Source: Ypsolopha sequella
Lineage: Eukaryota > Arthropoda > Insecta > Lepidoptera > Ypsolophidae
Direction: 5' to 3'
DNA: 64,000 nt
NCBI GenBank assembly: GCA_934047225.1
Contig: OW204011.1
Coordinates: 13,714,339-13,778,338, forward strand
The notes beneath the pieces were generated by a model. It made no database searches, was not told the DNA's origin, and was given only the letters and a program-made list of their open reading frames with translations. The translations under genes were made by a program, and so were the position numbers. Positions 32,483-42,779 of this stretch are shown here, piece by piece. Each line of letters starts with the position of its first letter. Position 1 is the first letter of the stretch.

Positions 32483-33565
32483 GAGCAGGTGATGGAATGA
32501 AGATTCGGAGACAGTACTGGAACTCAGGAACCAGGAGTAGTAAGGAAGTTGTGTTTGATGTTTATTTGTTAAGAATGATGAGTTGTTTTCGGAAACTTGG
32601 TGTCATGAGCTGGTGATGGAATGAGGACTTGGAGACAGTACTGGAACTCAGGGACCAGGAATAATAAGTCAGTCGTGTTTGGACTCTATTTGTTAAGGAT
32701 GATGAGCTGGTTTCAGAAACTTAATGTCTTGAGCTGGTGATGGAATGAGGACTTGGAGACAGTACTAGAACTCAGGAACCAGGAACCAGGTAAGAAAGTC
32801 GTGTTTGATTATCATCACCAGCTCAACACATCAAGTTTCTGAAACCAGCTCATCATCCTTAACAAATAATGTCCAGACACGACTTCTTTACTATTCCTGG
32901 TTCCTGAGTTCCAGTACTGTCTCCAAGTCCTCATTCCATCACCAGCTCATTACACGACGTAAGCAAAACTAGCTCAATTCCCTTAACAAATAGAGTCCAA
33001 ACACGACTTCTTTACTTTTCCTGGTTCCTGAGTTCCAGTACTGTCTCCAAGTCTTCGTTTCATCACCAGCTCATGACATGAAGTAAGCAAAACTAGCTCA
33101 TTGTCCTCAACTAATAGAGTCCAAACACGACTGTTTTACTATTCCTGGTTCCTGAGTTCCAGTACTGTCTCCAAGTCCTCATTCTTTACCAGCTTAAGAC
33201 ACCAAATTTCTGAAACCAGCTCATCATCCTTAACAAATAAAGTCCAGGCACGATTTCCTTACTATTCCTGGTTCCTGAGTTCCAGTACTGTCTCCAAGTC
33301 CTCATTCCATCACCAGTTCATGACACCAAGTTTTCGAAACCAACTCATCATCCTTAACAAATAAAGTCCAGGCACGATTTCCTTACTATTCCTGGTTCCT
33401 GAGTTCCAGTACTGTCTCCAAGTCCTCATTCAATCACCAGCTCATGACACCAAGTTTCCGAAACCGACTCATCATTCTTAACAAATAAAAATAAAACACG
33501 ACTTTCTTACTATTCCTGGTTCCTGAGTTCCAGTACTATCTCCAAGTCCTCATACCATCACGAGA
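32483..33565. repeat. 124-bp satellite array with orientation switch
   Basis: Monomers start at 32483, 32607 and 32731 in one orientation (GAGCTGGTGATGGAATGAGG ... GAACTCAGGAACCAGG). After about 32813 the array continues in the opposite orientation with starts at 32816, 32940, 33064, 33187, 33311, 33435 and 33559. The period is 124 bp (once 123). It holds about 2.7 forward and 6 inverted monomers, making the whole array partly palindromic. Non-coding. Confidence 0.95.
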
Positions 33566-34806
33566 ATGAGGACTCCGAGACAGTATCACCTTTAAATATG
33601 TTTAAATGAATGTAATTTATATAAGATGACATTTATTTTAACAGTCAAGTTCATACTGAAGACTCTGTAAGTAATCGGTAGCAAGGTTCACTAACCCTTT
33701 TTGGGATATTTTAAAATTATTTTTTTCCTGTCCTCTACAAACACAAGCCTTGAGTCAATTTACTATGGAAAGCCAAAATGTTCTTTTTCAAATTACGCAA
33801 AAATGTTCATGATTCTTGATATTGATCACTTACCAAGCCTCCAGTATGAGTTTGGCTGTAATATTTGTCACTTTGTATATGGTTTTCCTTTCATGTAAGA
33901 ACTTTTATTAGTAAATCAATTAAAAAGAGAACACAGAACATTATGATTCTTTAGGACACGTGACAGTGAGCACAATGACCTTTTTTTGTTTACGATATCC
34001 CCGACAAGTTAAACTGCTTTCTAGTATCTGGTACTAAGGTTCAAACGCTTCGGTTCACCATTCACTCTCGGTTTTACGTCAAAAACGTGCAACACGCAAT
34101 CAAACCCCGCGTTCCGAAATAGAATTATTTCGCTAAAATCGATTACGAATGAATGAGGTGAATGGCTAATAATCCATGAGTGAAGCAAATGCGTTCATTC
34201 ATTCGTATGACTTTCGTGGCTCATGCGACGGAGGTGAGGCGATGTGAGCGTTGAACGGAATGGAATGTCAAAAATTGTTTTCGTTCCATTATTTGAGCAG
34301 TTCAAATCAGACAAACCATAGTATATGTTTTATTCGGCCATGAGAGAAACAAATAAAAAGTCGTGTGGAACTTTTCGTCGAAAAGGAAGAATTTATATGT
34401 ATATATATTTTTTCGTCGCTATCTGAGTCTACGTTAAAGAACAGTGCTACAAACTCTTCTTGTTCCATCACGAATCACGGCACTTTGACGAAATAAAATC
34501 AAATAATCGTATTGTATTCTGTGATAAGAGGTTATGGTTAAGATGTATCTTTTTTAATGCGGTCCGAATCATAAGCTATCTTTCACATCGTTTGCTAGCT
34601 CACAAATTACGGACCAGTCATCGCTCACACTTTAATTCATTCATAGCTTTTATTTATGTAATTCTATTACGGACCGCAGGGAAAGTCTTGCTCATTCCTG
34701 AGGTTATTGATACAAACTCATATTCTTTATACTTCAAAAAAGAAGAAATTGAAAGATGTACATAGGTATTACAAGTAAAACATATAAAAAGGGGGGTAAA
34801 CCTTAC
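33566..34806. other. Intronic spacer with small repeat pieces, no gene
   Basis: About 33640-33890 contains ends of foldback family B (CCTCCAGTATGAGTTTGGCT). About 34120-34215 holds inverted GAATGAATGA/TTCATTCATTC text. No gene is seen. Confidence 0.4.
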
Positions 34807-35015
34807 GTCAAAATGATCTTCACAACAGAAAGCAGCATTGTTTTTATTTGAAAGAGGATCTGCTCTCCTTGCGGCGATCAACCACTTTTTTCTGATTTTA
34901 GGGCTTAATGGCACCCAAAAAAATGACTTGTTTGGTGTTTTTACACTCGAGTTACTGAATATGGGCACAATGCAATATTTCTTCGTGTGATCTTTTCTTT
35001 TTCGTGTGTATAGTG
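34807..35015 (-). pseudogene. THAP-domain exon relic
   Basis: The minus-strand frame reads KKYCIVPIFSNSSVKTPNKS, then FFWVPLSPKIRKKWLIAARR and AAFCCEDHFD, followed by a donor-like GTAAGG at 34806-34801. This is the C2CH core of a THAP zinc finger (C-x-VP ... W ... C-x-H-F). The second zinc-ligand cysteine, expected three residues after VP, reads Phe, and no initiator Met precedes it in frame, so it looks inactive. THAP domains are common in P-element-type transposases and derived genes. No further exons are visible in phase. Confidence 0.6.
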
Positions 35016-35227
35016 CGAGTTGTTTAAAGAATAGCGCACGCTAGCCGAATGAGCCCGACCGATCCGATCACCTGACACTAGTTGTGACGTCATCACTGAT
35101 CATACATGCCACGCTCAGTTGACAAAATCGTTTCGCGAGGAGTCGAACTTTAATATTTTAATAATACGAAGCTTTAATAACTCTGTCAATTTTTAAGATA
35201 TAAAAAAACTAAAAACACAGATTTTTT

Positions 35228-35757
35228 TCTTTTTTTTTTCTACAATTTAACTGCATTCACAGAATTTTCCGTTGGCCAGATTTATTGCTGTAACATTATA
35301 TGATTTGCTGTAAGCCCCAGTGTTGTTTACAGGAGTTTTTAACAAGAACATGTTAGAAGGACGCTGGGGCTTATCTTGAGAATACAGGTATTGAAAGCGA
35401 TCACGTAAATAAGAAGGGGACAGTGGGCTCTTAATAATATTATAAAGGCGAGAGAGGATATTATAATTGCGACGAAGGCGAATAGGGAGTCATTTTAACT
35501 CAGAGCGAAAGTGGGACACGTGATCGAATTTGCGCAAACCATAGATGAAGCGGATACCCAAGTTTTGAAGCCGTTCGAATTTGTTTAAGAGCTCCTCGGT
35601 GATATCAACGAAACAGACATCAGCATAGTCAATAAGAGGGAGAAGAAGGGATTGAGCGAGAGTGATTTTAGTTTTTAAGGGTAGAAAATTCTGGAGTTGC
35701 TTTAGGCAGTGGAATGCACCGTGTACTCTACGGCTAATCTCATTGATATTTAATAGT
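35228..35757 (-). pseudogene. CR1/jockey-type reverse transcriptase carboxy fragment
   Basis: Minus-strand translation gives LLLPLIDYADVCFVDITEEL, IRFIYGLRKFDHVSHFRSEL, then (past an in-frame TGA) LSPSYLRDRFQYL and TPVNNTGAYSKS. Each block aligns with the matching part of the intact ORF2 at 27429-30395 at clearly reduced identity, so it is an older subfamily member. It is 5'-truncated with at least one stop. Confidence 0.75.
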
Positions 35758-35777
35758 AAATTTATATGTATTTAGTT

Positions 35778-35943
35778 ATTATTAGAGTGCATTACAAACT
35801 AGAAAAGATCAATCAGAAACAAATCCATTCGAACCTGCGACCTCTTGTAATCTTGAATCCTGGCCCGGGGAATTTTTTCAAATTCTTGTCTTTGGATTTG
35901 TTTCTGATTGATCTTTTCTAGTTTGTAATGCACTCTAATAATA
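35778..35943. mobile_element. MITE with 50-bp inverted ends and tRNA-like box
   Basis: The ends ATTATTAGAGTGCATTACAA and TTGTAATGCACTCTAATAAT extend inward through AGAAAAGATCAATCAGAAAC on both sides. The core contains CCATTCGAACCTGCGACCTC, i.e. GGTTCGAATGG on the minus strand, like a B box. Fragments of the family lie at 3312 and 25171. Homology to 25171 continues outside the arm to about 35990. Confidence 0.65.
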
Positions 35944-36077
35944 TTTAGAGTATTCATAGCGATGGATTTCGCAAAGTAAACATAATGTATTTAGTTGTAA
36001 GTGTGTGAAATTATATTGTTAAATGAATGAAATGAATTGAAAAGGTTTGACCCCACTTTCCCAAATTATTTACTTAC

Positions 36078-36410
36078 AAAAGTAAAGCTCTCTGCTCGTG
36101 ATATGTTTACCAACTGATACTTGAATATGGGTTCTCTCGTAGTACAAATATATGAACATAGAAGTTTTCCTGGGCTTTTTGATGGGGTATTTAACCAGAT
36201 TATAGCCTTGATGATCTTGGTTTATTCCTATATAGGACATTTCGTGATTGTTTTCTTGCCAAGATCCTGGCCAACCCCATTCTAAATCTACCTGGACCTT
36301 GAACTCGTCGATGGGTTTTAGGCTTGTAGCTTTCAATGGCATATAATCATTTGACCACTTCTTGGCACGTTTAATTTCTCTTTCTAGTGAAGAATTATCC
36401 TTCTTTCCAT
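36078..36410 (-). CDS. FN3-repeat gene, 5'-most exon found (domain 1)
   Basis: 111 codons between the acceptor TTTACTTACAG and the donor TTTT|GTAAGT, phase 1 at both ends. It reads KPIDEFKVQVDLEWGWP, MSYIGINQDHQGYNL, TSMFIYLYYERTHIQVSV and SRELYF. The DLEW-GWP and YIGINQ strands fit a beta-sandwich like the downstream exons, but the usual PxNLTL start is replaced by a charged stretch (SLEREIKRAKKW). The preceding exon must supply the first base of the split codon and should carry the signal peptide; it was not found between 36411 and 64000. As read, the joined coding sequence from here to 6015 is 719 residues. Confidence 0.65.
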
Positions 36411-37199
36411 CTGTAAGTAAATCATAACAAAATTCATTTAAGGGGCTGCACAATGCTAAAATTCAGTCCTGCTCTAACGCGTTTGTTTTTTAACTCTCTA
36501 TCCTGCTCTAATCGATGCCGCGCACGCAAAACTTCAGTTATTTTGAAATGGCGGCTCCATTATGACACTAACCATAATTTCTTTATGTAATAAAGATGGT
36601 TTTTTCTAGTTAGTATCTGCGTGTGTTGGTTTCGTTTCAATCGGTTTTGAAATATGGAAACTGAATCGCTTTTTTCGTTATACTCATGCTTTTTTAAAAG
36701 TAATGTAATTAATAGAAGATTCAAAGTATGTTTATTTTAAAGTGTAATTAATAATTGTCTTGAGTCAAGAAACACGCCATATTATTTTCAAATCGTTACG
36801 ATCTACATTGACGGAACTGAATCAAATACAAAACTGATGTTTAGCATTGTGGAGCCCCTTAATAAATAGCAATAAAATTATGTATGTAAATACAATGTTT
36901 TTTTATTCATATACTTACTTTTACTTATGTTAAGTATGTATATCATTTTATTTTATTAATTTTTGAAGTGAAAGATTGGAGCATATTTGAGTTTGGGTCC
37001 TACTGTAGGACTGCCGAGTTGCCGACAGAAGGGAAAACTTTACTGACAAAATAGCATGTCGGTGATGCGACTCCATTAAGATTTTTCCCCACCAAAAATC
37101 AATACGCCTCAAAAATTAATAATTAATAATTATGTGTGCTTTATTTAGCTTTATTTATTTGTTATGTATATTTTTTAGTATTAAAACAATAAAAAAAAT
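36411..37199. other. Spacer upstream of the FN3 exon, no gene
   Basis: AT-rich; no further phase-1 FN3 exon or signal-peptide exon recognised. Confidence 0.4.
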
Positions 37200-37212
37200 A
37201 TTTTTCCATATA

Positions 37213-37242
37213 TTTCGACCCTCGGTATTGGGCCGTCATCCG
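37213..37242 (-). ncRNA. Hammerhead-like core motif
   Basis: The minus strand reads CGGATGA, stem CGGCCC / GGGTCG (one G-U pair) around the loop AATACCGA, then AAAT. The box keeps GATGA but has G for U at its second base. Stem II is fully paired. Confidence 0.4.
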
Positions 37243-38160
37243 TTGAATGCAAAAAAAATATTGACAGATAAGTTAGTTACTTTATTAAAAAAGTATAAGT
37301 GACACTTGTTTTTTTTTTCTTTTTTTCATGAAATGAATTTCTGCTGTCTTGTATTTTCTTATCCCTTAGTTAAAGTAGATATAAGTCATTTGTATAAGTA
37401 GTATAAGTTTTATGTAAAAAAAAGACATGATCTTGCTAAGTTTCTTGCCCGTTCTTCTTAGCAAGACTAATCGAATGGGTGGAGGTAGGCATGTATTTAT
37501 ATATGTAACCTAGTAGTATGTAGTATATAGGATGTGATTTGGTCGGTCGCCTGAATTCGTGCTGGGAGCTCGGTTGGTGATCATTGAACCTTGTTCCTGG
37601 TCCCTGGCCAGGTCTTCGGTTGATTGGATTTCAGCTTGTATAATATATATTTTACCTATCATTATAATCGTATATATATTGCTACATAAATTAAATAAAC
37701 CTTTAATCTAGTCCATGTACATTTATTATTTTATTATATTATCTTTTTATTAGATTAAATTTGACGTGTAAAAAGTGTATTATTTATACCTACTTTTTAA
37801 TTTATTATTTATACTACTATTTGAATTTCGTTTTTTTTTTTACTTTTTTCCAAAAAAACATAAAAATTAGGTTTAGCTACAGATGGTGTTACTGCTTTTC
37901 TTGTGTAGAATATGTTGGTGATGGATGATGGTGGTATTTGGTATTACTTGAAATTTTTAGCGGTCTAGCTTTTCAGTCGATCGGGTCATGTCTGTCAGTG
38001 CTGTCTGTTGAGTCCAGGTCCAGAATGAGCACCAAGTGACCAGATATATGACGTCTCTCAAGTTCTCAGGTCTGTGTCAGTCAATGGTGGAGTGGATAAT
38101 TTAATGATGCGAACGAATTTAACATAACTAACTTATCTGTTGTAATTTTTTTTCATTCGA

Positions 38161-38190
38161 CTGATAACGGCCCCATACTGAGGTTCGAAA
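38161..38190 (+). ncRNA. Hammerhead-like core motif, decayed
   Basis: CTGATAA, stem CGGCCC with GGTTCG (one mismatch and one G-U), then AAAT. The conserved G of the box is A here, so activity is not expected. Confidence 0.35.
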
Positions 38191-38329
38191 TATATCGAAT
38201 AATCATTTTTTTTATTTTTTAAGAAAATTAAGTACTTGTATTTGAATTAATATTACTTATATCATTGCAGTATAGAAACGCAGAAAGAAAAGTAAATCTG
38301 GATGTGAGGAGCTCTGAACCGGGCTGCAA

Positions 38330-39090
38330 TGAATACAGACCAGATGCGTGTGCGTGACGTGTGCGTGACGTGTGCGTGGCGTGTGCAGCACGTCTGCGTA
38401 GCTACGGCGTGTTAGTACTGTCACACTGAGCTGCGCACGCCACGCAGGGTGATAGCGTAGCTACGCAACGCATCAGCCTGATGCGTACTCACTGTTTTGG
38501 CAGTATCCGAAAAAAGTTTGTTACTTATTTTAATGCTTAAAATATTTAATTATCCAACATATTAAAAATCGTAAATATTTTTTTTTACCTTCTATATCCA
38601 GTAATGCCCTTTAATCCTTTCCCATAACAATATCTTGTAATGCATATTTTTATAATCTTTGTTGCTCTGGTCAAATAAGCAACAATGGTTCCTCACAATT
38701 TCTATTAACTTTTCTTTCAAAGCGACACTCATGCTAAACCGCGGTAAATTTTGTAAAAGAATACAAAATTGCTTGCGTGTACACGCCGTAGAGACGTGCA
38801 GCACAGTTGCGTGCGTACCCGGTCTGACGTCGAACAGGGAAAGCCATATAATACAACGTCATCGCAACTCGCGCGCATGCGACGTTGCCGCTCCGCGTCA
38901 CGCGTGCACGCAGTCTGTTTGTGTTTAGAGCGATGCGTGGCGTGTGCGTTGCGTGACGCGTGCGGCTCCTGCCACGCATTGTGCACGCAACGCATTCAGT
39001 CTGACGTCTTCCATATAGTCTCATACAATACAACTGGTGCTGCCACGCATACGTGCTGCACACGCATCCGGTGTGTACCGGCCTTAAATG
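38330..39090. mobile_element. CpG-rich inverted-repeat element, possibly Harbinger-like
   Basis: The outer ends pair: ACCAGATGCGTGTGCGTGAC at about 38339 and GCACACGCATCCGGTGTGTA at about 39058, followed by CCGGCCTTA. The sequence is very rich in CACGCA/TGCGTG words, forming many nested hairpins (38336-38490 and 38775-39080), in contrast to its AT-rich surroundings. It encloses a MADF-domain relic. MADF proteins accompany PIF/Harbinger transposons, and TTA at the right end would fit their 3-bp target, but no transposase is present. Confidence 0.45.
38587..38732 (-). pseudogene. MADF-domain fragment
   Basis: From the ATG at 38732: MSVALKEKLIEIVRNHCCLF, then DQSNKDYKNMHYKILLWERI and a stop a few codons later, just before a donor-like GGTAAAA. 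The order LI-x-V-x-x-x-x-x-L-F/Y-D-x-S-x-x-D-Y-K ... W-x-x-I is the first half of a MADF (Myb/SANT-like) DNA-binding domain. The frame breaks before the second half. It lies inside the CpG-rich inverted repeats, so it is a transposon component, not a host transcription factor. Confidence 0.6.
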
Positions 39091-40009
39091 TTAATTTATA
39101 TCTCCTTGCGATGGATAAATCGCCAAGTGTTCAAACATACAAATTTATTTCTATCATAGTACTTGTATTTGGTTTAAGTTTCGTTTACCTGAAGTTCATG
39201 TTAATAGGTGTTTTTTTCTGTTCCCTGACCCCAAAACCCTTCTGTCCCTACACTTCGCCTACACTCTAGTTCTACCCCCACCATCATCCACACCCTTCTG
39301 AGACCGTTATTGCCCACTTTTGTACTCAATTTTAATACTCCAGCTTAAAGATCCGTATACCGTAGAATGGGGCTATTTGGTACATTTTTTGTAAAAAAAA
39401 CAATATTTTGCAAGAACTAACAACTCGTTGCACCTACACAATTTTTTTTTGGTTACATCTCACCAATCTCCTCCGGTTACTTGTATTGATTTTTGTGTAT
39501 TGTAAGTATAATCAATGCAATTTTTTTTCAAAACTGGTATTCCAAATATCGCCGCTTTGGGGTTATTTAAAACCGGAGGTGTGATGTTGCCTTTTTTCTT
39601 GTTTTACTGATCCTGTTCTAACTTTGGAAGGTCCAGCGATATTTGGAACAGTAAAACACAAAATAACCTTTAATAATATTGTATTCTCTCAGTCTTTCTT
39701 TAAGTAAAAATTGAGATAATCGAATTTAAACATTTATCACGATAATTATGAAGTCGCCACCTAGGGGTTATTTGGAAACTGGCTCACATTACCTTTTAAA
39801 CAATCATCAAATAAAAAGGCGATAATTGGAACAATTAAGGGTAAGCATAGTTTTGTGTGGTTTTCTGTAACTATCAAAATTTACATTAAAATAAATTATA
39901 GGTACTTTTGAATTTGAATGTAACTAGGTCTAAGGGATGCTTTTATTGAAACTAAATCTTCAGAAAATGTTTATAAAGTGGGTAAATAAAATGAAAATAA
40001 TCAGTTAAG

Positions 40010-40407
40010 GTTGTTGTTGTTGGGCCCAGTCCTCGCCAGGCATATTATCTTGTAGTGTATGCACTTGTTTACCCATTTTGTTCAAATATTTTTGGGCAAA
40101 AAAACGTAGATCGGAGGTGTCGAAATGAAATCCCCATTTACCCAAAATTATCATAATTTTTACGAATGCGCTTTCTTCTGCTGGAAAAAATAACGTCGGG
40201 TGTCCGGCTTTTTCCTAGGTGCAGTTTATGCTGCGGTATTTTCTGGAAAGGGTGCTTTTTGGCACATTAAATTTTTTGGCAGCGTCCGTCAGTTTTAAAG
40301 TTCCCTTTTGGACAGATTCTATCGCTTTTTCTAGATTTTCTTTCAAATAACTCTGATACGGCGCGTATGATTTACCGTTCCTCGTATTTTTGATAAACAC
40401 GAACCAT
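40010..40407 (-). pseudogene. Pogo/Tigger (CENP-B type) transposase N-terminus, broken
   Basis: Starts at the ATG at 40407 (MVRVY). A one-base shift follows, then RNGKSYAPYQSYLKENLEKA, IESVQKGTLKLTDAAKKFNV and PKSTLSRK, a psq/CENP-B-type helix-turn-helix. After an in-frame TAG the frame continues EKAGHPTLFFPAEESAFVKI, then LGKWGFHFDTSDLRFFAQ and MPGEDW, the second CENP-B-type DNA-binding unit. The catalytic DDE domain that should follow is absent. Family knowledge: such proteins bind subterminal repeats of the element. Confidence 0.7.
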
Positions 40408-40416
40408 GGTTGCAGT

Positions 40417-40667
40417 CAGTGGCGTGCACAGGACTTTTTTCCGGAAAAACAATCAAAAGGTCAAGATTGACAATAAAAAAAATTTAAATAACACTTTGAA
40501 AAAATAAAGTTTGTATGACGCCAGGGTAGGCATTGCCTACCCTAGAGTGAATTTTTTCATACAAACTTTTTTTTTCAAAGTGTTATTTAAAATTTTTTAT
40601 ATTTTTTTTACTGTCGTACTTGACCTTCTGATTGCTTTTCTGGAAAAAAGTTCTGTGCACGCCACTG
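40417..40667. mobile_element. hAT-type MITE, 251 bp
   Basis: Terminal inverted repeats CAGTGGCGTGCACAGGACTT and its inverse ending GTGCACGCCACTG, with arms pairing over about 110 bp around a centre with GGGTAGGCATTGCCTACCC. Flanked by the exact 8-bp duplication GTTGCAGT (40409-40416 and 40668-40675). Eight-base duplications and CAGTGGCGT-like ends are typical of hAT elements. It sits 10 bp from the pogo transposase start codon, so it is younger than that element. Confidence 0.85.
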
Positions 40668-41440
40668 GTTGCAGTGCTAAAATATAAAATCAAACGCCGT
40701 TATTAGTAACTTACCCTTAAGTAAAGCAAAAACAGCACTTGGGGCTTTTTGAAACAGCGAACCAAATACATTGAAAGACTACGCCAGGCATGGCAGGGGC
40801 TTTTTGGAACCGAATTCCAAATAGCCCCAAATGTTGTTCCAAAAAGCCCCACCCAGAAGAAGCAATCAAATATGGCGATAGAAAAGACTTACAATAGAAC
40901 TGAAATAACCATTCAAATGACTAGAAAACGCATGTCTGCATGGATAATTTTAATTTTCACGTACCTTTATAATCTCGTCTCATGAAGCCAAAGTAAATCC
41001 ATGTACAAAACCGCAGGATTTGACTATTTTTATTCAAAATATTCTCCCCACTAGCAGGACGCATGTATAACCTCAAAATCACGCCAGTAAAATTGACATT
41101 AGTGGCGGTTTTACCAGGTGACAACAAAATAAAACTAGAATTGCTAGGAGAAAAAATAAATCCATCCAAATCTTTTATTTCTGTTAGTTCCAATTAGCCC
41201 TTACAATTCCAAATAGCCCTTTTTTACGGTAATGTCAAATGCACAACTTCAAATGACCATTTTACATTGCATAACTTAGTCAATCGGTTGAATATTAATA
41301 TGAAATTAAACCTAATTGTTGACTCCCTTTTGCCTAAAATTAAAACTCTTTTTTACTTTTATCCTCTTTTATAGTCAACATTTAAAAACCATTAGTAAGA
41401 AATTTAAGGAATTTCATACAATTTACTCTCACACACATAT

Positions 41441-42779
41441 ATGTTACCGGCCAAACCCGATTTTAGGATAAACTAGTTTTTTCTAGGCCAAACCAGTTCA
41501 TCCTTTATGCGATAGGATAAACCGGTACAGACTAGGCTCAACTGGTCTGTCCTATGGCAGATAGGAGAAACTAGTTTAACCTAGGCGGAACTGGTTGAGC
41601 CTAATATGAATAGGTACACTTCAGGATTAAGACTGTACCTGAGCCTAGAGCATGACCAACTCCAGGCTATCTAGGATTCGTTTGAAGAAATACGGACTCT
41701 CCTTGTATTGAAAAAAATATATTTGGTTTATTATTCTTTTATCTAGGGATCTTACGTATACACAATGTACTACGATTTATACTTTCGTCAAAAAATATGT
41801 TTTGCACCCTCTTTTTTTTGGTTTTCAAACGTTCGCTCCAAGAACGCGGTAAAGAGATCAAATTGATTTGATTTTCATAAAATAGGTAATAGAAATATAA
41901 AGGTATATCACCTAAATTCAATATTTTTTTCCCTACAAAATATTTCAGTATTAGCTTAAAACATACCAATTTGTTGTTTCGCTGCGTGATCACTAGTATT
42001 ACGCGTCCAAGAAAAAGAGACCAAAGAGCCAACATTATAATCGCCTCTATGAAAAGCAAATAAAGTCTTTGCCATTAGACTTATTGTGCTTGACGGGTAA
42101 TAAAAAAAGTTGCTAGGGTATGCCATCCTCTACCTAGTCTATACTAATTTTGCCTAGTCAAAAATGTTTAAGCGAGTACGTATTGTATGGTGTATTGCAA
42201 AAATTATATTGCAGGTACTTTACAAGTACTTTTTACTCACTGAATTGTAAAATTTTTCTGGTAAGTATGTATTACTTTTGACTTGTTTTTTTTTTCAGAA
42301 CTGAATTCGACATTTGCATTCAGAAATGTTTATAGATGGGCGATGTTAACCAAGATATTGAAATCTCTGAGGACTGCAGCCACTAAACATTCAGTTGGAT
42401 CAGGGCAAGGTTTTGTAAAGTGCAGCCGCGTGAAGACTGTTCGACAATAGGTGCAATTGCAAGAAAAAAAAGGTGTTCTGCAATATCAAATGTCACCAGA
42501 GTACACCCCGTTCAGTATACTCTATGGTACACCCTACAAAAATAAGTAAAATTGATGTTATTTAATTAATAATGCATCATGATTTTATTAGTTCTGGTGT
42601 TTTATTATTCCCTATTAGTATAGACTAGACCAAACCAGTTTATCCTGAAGTGTACTTATTCATACTAGGCTCAACCAGTTCCGCCTAGGTTAAACTAGTT
42701 TCTCCTATCGCATAAAGGATGAGCTGGTTTGGCCTAGGAAAAACTAGTTAGTCCTAAAATCGGGTTTCTCCGGTAACAT
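41441..42779. mobile_element. Foldback element with arms of 49-bp palindromic repeats
   Basis: Ends ATGTTACCGG and CCGGTAACAT with TA on both sides. The left arm (41441-41610) holds three 49-bp repeats, each with two palindromic words of the form GG-xxx-AACYRGTT-xxx-CC, 20 bp apart: centres at 41473/41493, 41522/41542 and 41571/41591. The right arm (about 42620-42779) holds centres at 42675/42695 and 42724/42744 plus one at 42635. The 1-kb core has no recognisable ORF. These could be arrayed protein-binding sites or a hairpin-forming structure; no superfamily is assigned. Confidence 0.75.

Larger units (their letters stand above)
37200..38215. mobile_element. Element bounded by inverted Penelope-like terminal repeats
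   Basis: Left end near 37204-37247 (CATATATTTCGACCCTCGGT ... GGGCCGTCATCCGTTGAATG) and right end near 38155-38200 (ATTCGACTGATAACGGCCCC ... GAGGTTCGAAATATAT) are inverted, diverged copies. Each carries a hammerhead-like core. The interior has no reverse transcriptase or GIY-YIG domain. It is probably a non-autonomous or decayed Penelope-type element. Confidence 0.5.
39360..41229 (-). mobile_element. pogo/Tigger-type element, internally deleted
   Basis: Ends CCGTAGAATGGGGCTATTTG (39360) and, inverted, CCGTAAAAAAGGGCTATTTG (41229) form about 24-bp terminal repeats flanked by TA on both sides, as expected for the Tc1/mariner/pogo group. GGGGCTATTTGGAA-like words recur inside at about 39552, 39766, 40741, 40798 and 40825, suggesting repeated subterminal binding sites. 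It contains only the DNA-binding part of the transposase (40010-40407) and a hAT MITE (40417-40667). Confidence 0.6.

Noticed and set aside
32483..33565. CRISPR-like array
   Set aside because: The monomer is 124 bp with no unique spacers, reverses direction and lies in a eukaryotic intron; it is satellite DNA.
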